A DNA stretch of 64,000 nt from Lathyrus oleraceus. Lineage: Eukaryota; Streptophyta; Magnoliopsida; Fabales; Fabaceae. The DNA is taken from the NCBI RefSeq assembly GCF_024323335.1, contig NC_066582.1:92934944-92998943 (forward strand). The letters are read 5' to 3'. Position 1 is the first letter of the stretch, and the number at the start of each line of letters is the position of its first letter. Both the position numbers and the translations under genes were made by a program. Below are positions 60,736 to 64,000 of the stretch, piece by piece. The notes beneath the pieces are model-generated. The model was not told where the DNA came from, did no database searches, and saw only the letters and a list, made by a program, of their open reading frames with translations.

Positions 60736-61007
60736 TTGACAATGCTGTACTTCTTTTCCCTGATGATATTTTATGAGATATTTCCATATGCAATAAAATG
60801 CTTAATATTTCCAAAATTTGCAAATAAAACCCTAAAGTTCCTTTGAAATATAAAAACAAATCATGTGCACAAGCATTGCATGCATCATGCGCATAAGCAG
60901 GTGTTGTTTCCGGTCTCCTTGTCCTGTGGCCTAACTCTGTGCTCTTCATTTATTTTGAAGACAAGCTGACTCACCGGTACTACACAAGAGCCAACTCTGC
61001 AAGATTG
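60736..61007 (+). other. Ogre E ORF1-gag interval
   Basis: Spacer equivalent to 12277-12520 in A. In frame with gag the reading is open from 60897, but the A-type gag ATG is GTG here (60939), so the first in-frame ATG is at 61008. Confidence 0.7.
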
Positions 61008-64000
61008 ATGGATCATCTCGAGCAAGAGAACCGTGAGCTCAAGGAAGAAGTTGCTAGATTGAGCGCTCTGATGGAATCTTTCCTGGCTGCTCAGAATCAG
61101 TCTTCTCCGACACCTTCAACTCCTCCCCAGAGGACGATTATTTCTGAGATTGTCTCGTCGATAGTGCCTGCTGCCAGTGCGCATTTTGTTCCGAATGCCA
61201 TGCCAACCGGGTTTCCATGGGGGATGCCTCCTCATTTCGTGCCTGAGGGCCCTGCTCCAACTTTTGCTTCTTTGTCGGCATCTAGCCCGGTCCTTGCCAT
61301 TCCTCCTCCTTTCGTGCATACCGTGCCTAGGGTAGACGACACCATCTATCATTCTGAGCCGTCTGAGGGCCCAGATGTTCAAGAGAAGATGAATGCGATG
61401 AACGATCAATTTCTTGAGCTGTGCAAGGAATTGAAAACTCTTCGAGGAAAGGATCTCTTTGGCAAATCTGCTGCCGAGATGTGTTTGGTTCCCAATGTCA
61501 AAATTCCTGTGAAACTCAAGGTCCCTGACTTTGAAAAGTACAAGGGGAACACTTGTCCTCTCAGCCACCTGGTCATGTATGCCAGGAAGATGTCAACTCA
61601 GACAGATAATGATCAGTTTCTCATTCATTATTTTCAGGACAGTCTGTTCGGTGCTGCTCTTAGATGGTTTATGGGTCTTGACAGTGCGAACATCCGATCC
61701 TTCAATGATCTTGGCGAAACCTTCGTCAAGCAGTACAAATACAATGTAGATATGGCTCCCGATCGGGACCAATTGAGGGCCATGTTCCAGAAGGATAAGG
61801 AAACTTTCAAAGAGTACGCCCAGAGGTGGCGAGAGTTGGCAGCTCAGATTGTGCCTCCGCTAGAAGAGAAAGAAATGACCAAAATCTTTTTGAAGACTTT
61901 GAGTTCATTCTATTATGAGCGGATGATTGCTAGCGCTCCTTCTGACTTCACTGAAATGGTGAATATGGGGATACGACTAGAAGAAGGGGTTCGTGAAGGA
62001 CGGTTGACCAAAGATGAGAGCTCTTCTGCCAAACGATATGGGGCGTTTGCCAAGAAGAAAGATGGAGAGGCAGATGTTGTGACCTCCCATGTGAAACCCA
62101 GAAGACCCTCTGTGAGGAGGAAGCCTGTGCGTCCTGCCAGCAATCAGCACCAGGTGGCTCATGTAACACCTGTTTTCAGGGATAATCAACAATATCAGCA
62201 TAACAATCATCAACAACCATCTCAGCAATATCAGCAACAACAGCATCGTCCGCAGCAGCAGGCCTACCAGCCTCGCAACAGTAATCAAGCCAGCACGAGT
62301 TATGAGAGGAAGAAGATCACTTTTGATCCTATTCCGATGACGTATGCAGAGTTATACCCCTCTTTGATAGAGAGGAAGTTGATTACACCGAGAGACCCAC
62401 TGGCTATACCTGCTAACCCTCAGTGGTGGTATAAGCCCGAGTTGCATTGTGCCTATCATTCGGGTGCTCCCGATCATGACATAGAGAACTGCTATCAGTT
62501 GAAGATCAAGGTTCAAGACCTTGTGAGGTGCGGAGTTCTGAGCTTTGAGGAAGTTGGTCCTAATGTTAAGAAGAACCCACTGCCCGAGCATGGGAAGTCT
62601 GTTAACATGGTCCAGGGTTGCCCTGGCAAGTACAAAGTCAAATACGTCAGCCATATCAGACAATCTCTGGTTGAATTGCATCGTTTTTTGTGTGACTACA
62701 GTCACTATGAACACGATCATGACAGATGCCGAGTCTGCCCTATTAACCGTTTGGGCTGTCGCCAGGTGCGCAAAGATCTTCAGGAGATGCTGGATGAAGG
62801 AGTCATTGAGATCCTTCAGAAAAGAAATGTCGATGAAGTTGAACCAGAGGTCAATGTCATTTCTCCAGTATTCAAGATACCTGAACCTGTTGTTATCAAA
62901 TTCGATGGTAGCAAGCAGAAGGCTTCCCCTGCTCTTGTCATCAAGCCTGCAGGTCCTGTGCCTTATTCATCTGATAAAGCAATTCCCTTTCGTTATAGTG
63001 TTGTTGCTGTGGAAGATGGGAAAGAAGTGCCTTTGCCTTCCTCCTCTGTTGTGAATATTGCTGATGTCAGTGGCTTGACCCGTAGTGGTCGTGTGTTTTC
63101 AGCGCCTCCGAAGCCTCAGGTCAAGGCTGATTTTGTTGAAAGTCCGGTTGGGAATGCGGTGAATCCTCCGAATCCGGCACCTGTTGTTAAATCCTCCTCT
63201 ACATTGTTAACTCCTGCTTCTGTTGGCCCAAGTGGCAATTCGAAAGAAGACTGTGATGAGATGCTGAGGCTCATCAAGAAGAGTGAATACAATGTTGTAG
63301 ACCAGCTTCTACAAACTCCATCCAAAATATTCGTACTATCTCTGCTTCTGGATTCAGAACCCCATAGGGAGGCTCTACAGAAAGTTTTGGATATGGCGTA
63401 CGTCGATCATGATGTCACAATAGAACAGTTTGACAACATTGTTGCAAATATTACTGCTTGTAACAATTTGAGTTTCTGTGACTCTGATCTCCCTGAGGAG
63501 GGAAGAGACCACAACTTGGCTTTACACATTTCCATAAATTGCAAAGATAACGCCATGTCCAATGTGCTGGTGGACATTGGGTCATCCTTGAATGTATTTC
63601 CGAAATCCACTCTCTCTAGACTGCCATATAAATGGCCTCCCATGAGGCAGAGTGGAGTTGTTGTGAAAGCTTTTGATGGGTCACGTAAGACTGTGATTGG
63701 GGAAGTTGACCTCCCAATCAAGATTGGACCAAGTGATTTCCAGATTACCTTCCAGGTTATGGATATTCACCCATCATACAGTTGTCTCTTGGGCAGACCA
63801 TGGATTCACGAGGCTGGTACCGTGACATCCACCCTACACCAGAAGTTGAAATTTGTGAAGAATAAAAAACTGGTAGTGGTAGGGGGAGAAAAAGCTCTCC
63901 TGGTTAGCGACTTGTATTCCTTCTCATACATAGATGCTGAGGATGAAGTTGGAACTCATTTCCAAGCTTTATCTATAGCCGAGCCTGTTGAGAAGAGAAC
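61008..64000 (+). CDS. Ogre E gag-protease, open to window edge
   Basis: I read this frame codon by codon and found no stop through 64000 (997 codons, 3' incomplete). It starts with the coiled-coil MDHLEQENRELKEEV, then the gag core (GKDLFGKSAAEMC ... RMIASAP equivalents), the Gln/His-rich stretch (about 62180-62280), the intact AACCCTCAG junction that is frameshifted in A, and a knuckle-like CAYHSGAPDHDIENC. The protease is at 63565-63600, with active-site triad D-I-G instead of D-T-G, and the second loop LLGRPWIHEAG. The Thr-to-Ile change may weaken the protease. The first Met relative to A is lost, so the true start is uncertain. Confidence 0.88.
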   Translation, partial: MDHLEQENRELKEEVARLSALMESFLAAQNQSSPTPSTPPQRTIISEIVSSIVPAASAHFVPNAMPTGFPWGMPPHFVPEGPAPTFASLSASSPVLAIPPPFVHTVPRVDDTIYHSEPSEGPDVQEKMNAMNDQFLELCKELKTLRGKDLFGKSAAEMCLVPNVKIPVKLKVPDFEKYKGNTCPLSHLVMYARKMSTQTDNDQFLIHYFQDSLFGAALRWFMGLDSANIRSFNDLGETFVKQYKYNVDMAPDRDQLRAMFQKDKETFKEYAQRWRELAAQIVPPLEEKEMTKIFLKTLSSFYYERMIASAPSDFTEMVNMGIRLEEGVREGRLTKDESSSAKRYGAFAKKKDGEADVVTSHVKPRRPSVRRKPVRPASNQHQVAHVTPVFRDNQQYQHNNHQQPSQQYQQQQHRPQQQAYQPRNSNQASTSYERKKITFDPIPMTYAELYPSLIERKLITPRDPLAIPANPQWWYKPELHCAYHSGAPDHDIENCYQLKIKVQDLVRCGVLSFEEVGPNVKKNPLPEHGKSVNMVQGCPGKYKVKYVSHIRQSLVELHRFLCDYSHYEHDHDRCRVCPINRLGCRQVRKDLQEMLDEGVIEILQKRNVDEVEPEVNVISPVFKIPEPVVIKFDGSKQKASPALVIKPAGPVPYSSDKAIPFRYSVVAVEDGKEVPLPSSSVVNIADVSGLTRSGRVFSAPPKPQVKADFVESPVGNAVNPPNPAPVVKSSSTLLTPASVGPSGNSKEDCDEMLRLIKKSEYNVVDQLLQTPSKIFVLSLLLDSEPHREALQKVLDMAYVDHDVTIEQFDNIVANITACNNLSFCDSDLPEEGRDHNLALHISINCKDNAMSNVLVDIGSSLNVFPKSTLSRLPYKWPPMRQSGVVVKAFDGSRKTVIGEVDLPIKIGPSDFQITFQVMDIHPSYSCLLGRPWIHEAGTVTSTLHQKLKFVKNKKLVVVGGEKALLVSDLYSFSYIDAEDEVGTHFQALSIAEPVEKR

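Larger units (their letters stand above)
52233..64000 (+). mobile_element. Ogre E, plus strand, 5' part
   Basis: 5' LTR, tRNA-Arg-type primer site, leader, damaged ORF1 and an open gag-protease frame; the rest lies past the window. Inserted in gag-pro of Ogre D; ATTGC at 52228-52232 is the expected left TSD. LTR ends and internal sequence are close to Ogre A but the LTR is over twice as long. Confidence 0.92.

Noticed and set aside
61116..62288. Minus-strand frames at 61116-62288 and plus-strand frames at 62545-63054
   Set aside because: They overlap the open gag-protease frame of Ogre E in wrong frames.

Overview
The window is plant nuclear repeat DNA. I see no host gene, tRNA, rRNA or CRISPR array. 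Almost every base can be assigned to LTR retrotransposons stacked inside one another. The mix is giant Ty3/gypsy Ogre (Tat lineage) elements with a tRNA-Arg-like primer site, a gag-pro/pol intron and dual RNase H; Tekay/Del-type chromoviruses; and a Ty1/copia Sirevirus (Maximus/SIRE type) with a third long ORF. This mix suggests a large-genome legume of tribe Fabeae (Pisum, Vicia, Lathyrus, Lens). That is inference from family knowledge, not a database match.

Left nest (1-36627), oldest to youngest. F, a decayed Ogre pol on the minus strand (34369-36627), was invaded by C, a plus-orientation Ogre LTR of which 34097-34368 remains. C was invaded by B, a minus-orientation Ogre whose 5' LTR is seen as 1-1050 plus 32242-34096. 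B's LTR was invaded by G, a Tekay-type gypsy on the minus strand (1051-2492 plus 27560-32241), which later lost its 3' end. G's RT gene was invaded by A, an Ogre on the minus strand (2493-27554, TSD CAAAC, two 2167-bp LTRs about 2% apart). A's ORF1 was invaded by S, a Sirevirus on the minus strand (13335-23830, TSD CAAAC, two 1096-bp LTRs with 3 differences). The order is forced by the interruptions and agrees with the LTR divergences.

Middle (36628-40639): non-coding, LTR-like DNA that I cannot assign to a family. It has a dense cluster of TTGAC boxes and a 21-bp tandem repeat.

Right nest (40640-64000). D is a minus-strand Ogre (3' LTR 40640-45293, long repeat-rich 3' region, decayed INT, RNase H and RT) interrupted at 52232 by E. 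E is a plus-strand Ogre whose 5' LTR (52233-59431) holds H, a Tekay-type solo LTR (55720-58113, TSD AAGAG). E has a badly deleted ORF1, but its gag-protease frame is open from 61008 to the window edge.

Within a complete element the parts work as follows. The LTR drives transcription and the tRNA site primes reverse transcription. Gag packages RNA and protease matures the products. RT/RNase H copies the RNA and integrase inserts the cDNA. In Ogre A and D the gag-protease stop codon lies exactly at a 5' splice site, so splicing decides whether pol is made. Most copies here are dead. S is the youngest and best preserved, and E is the only Ogre with an unbroken gag-protease frame.
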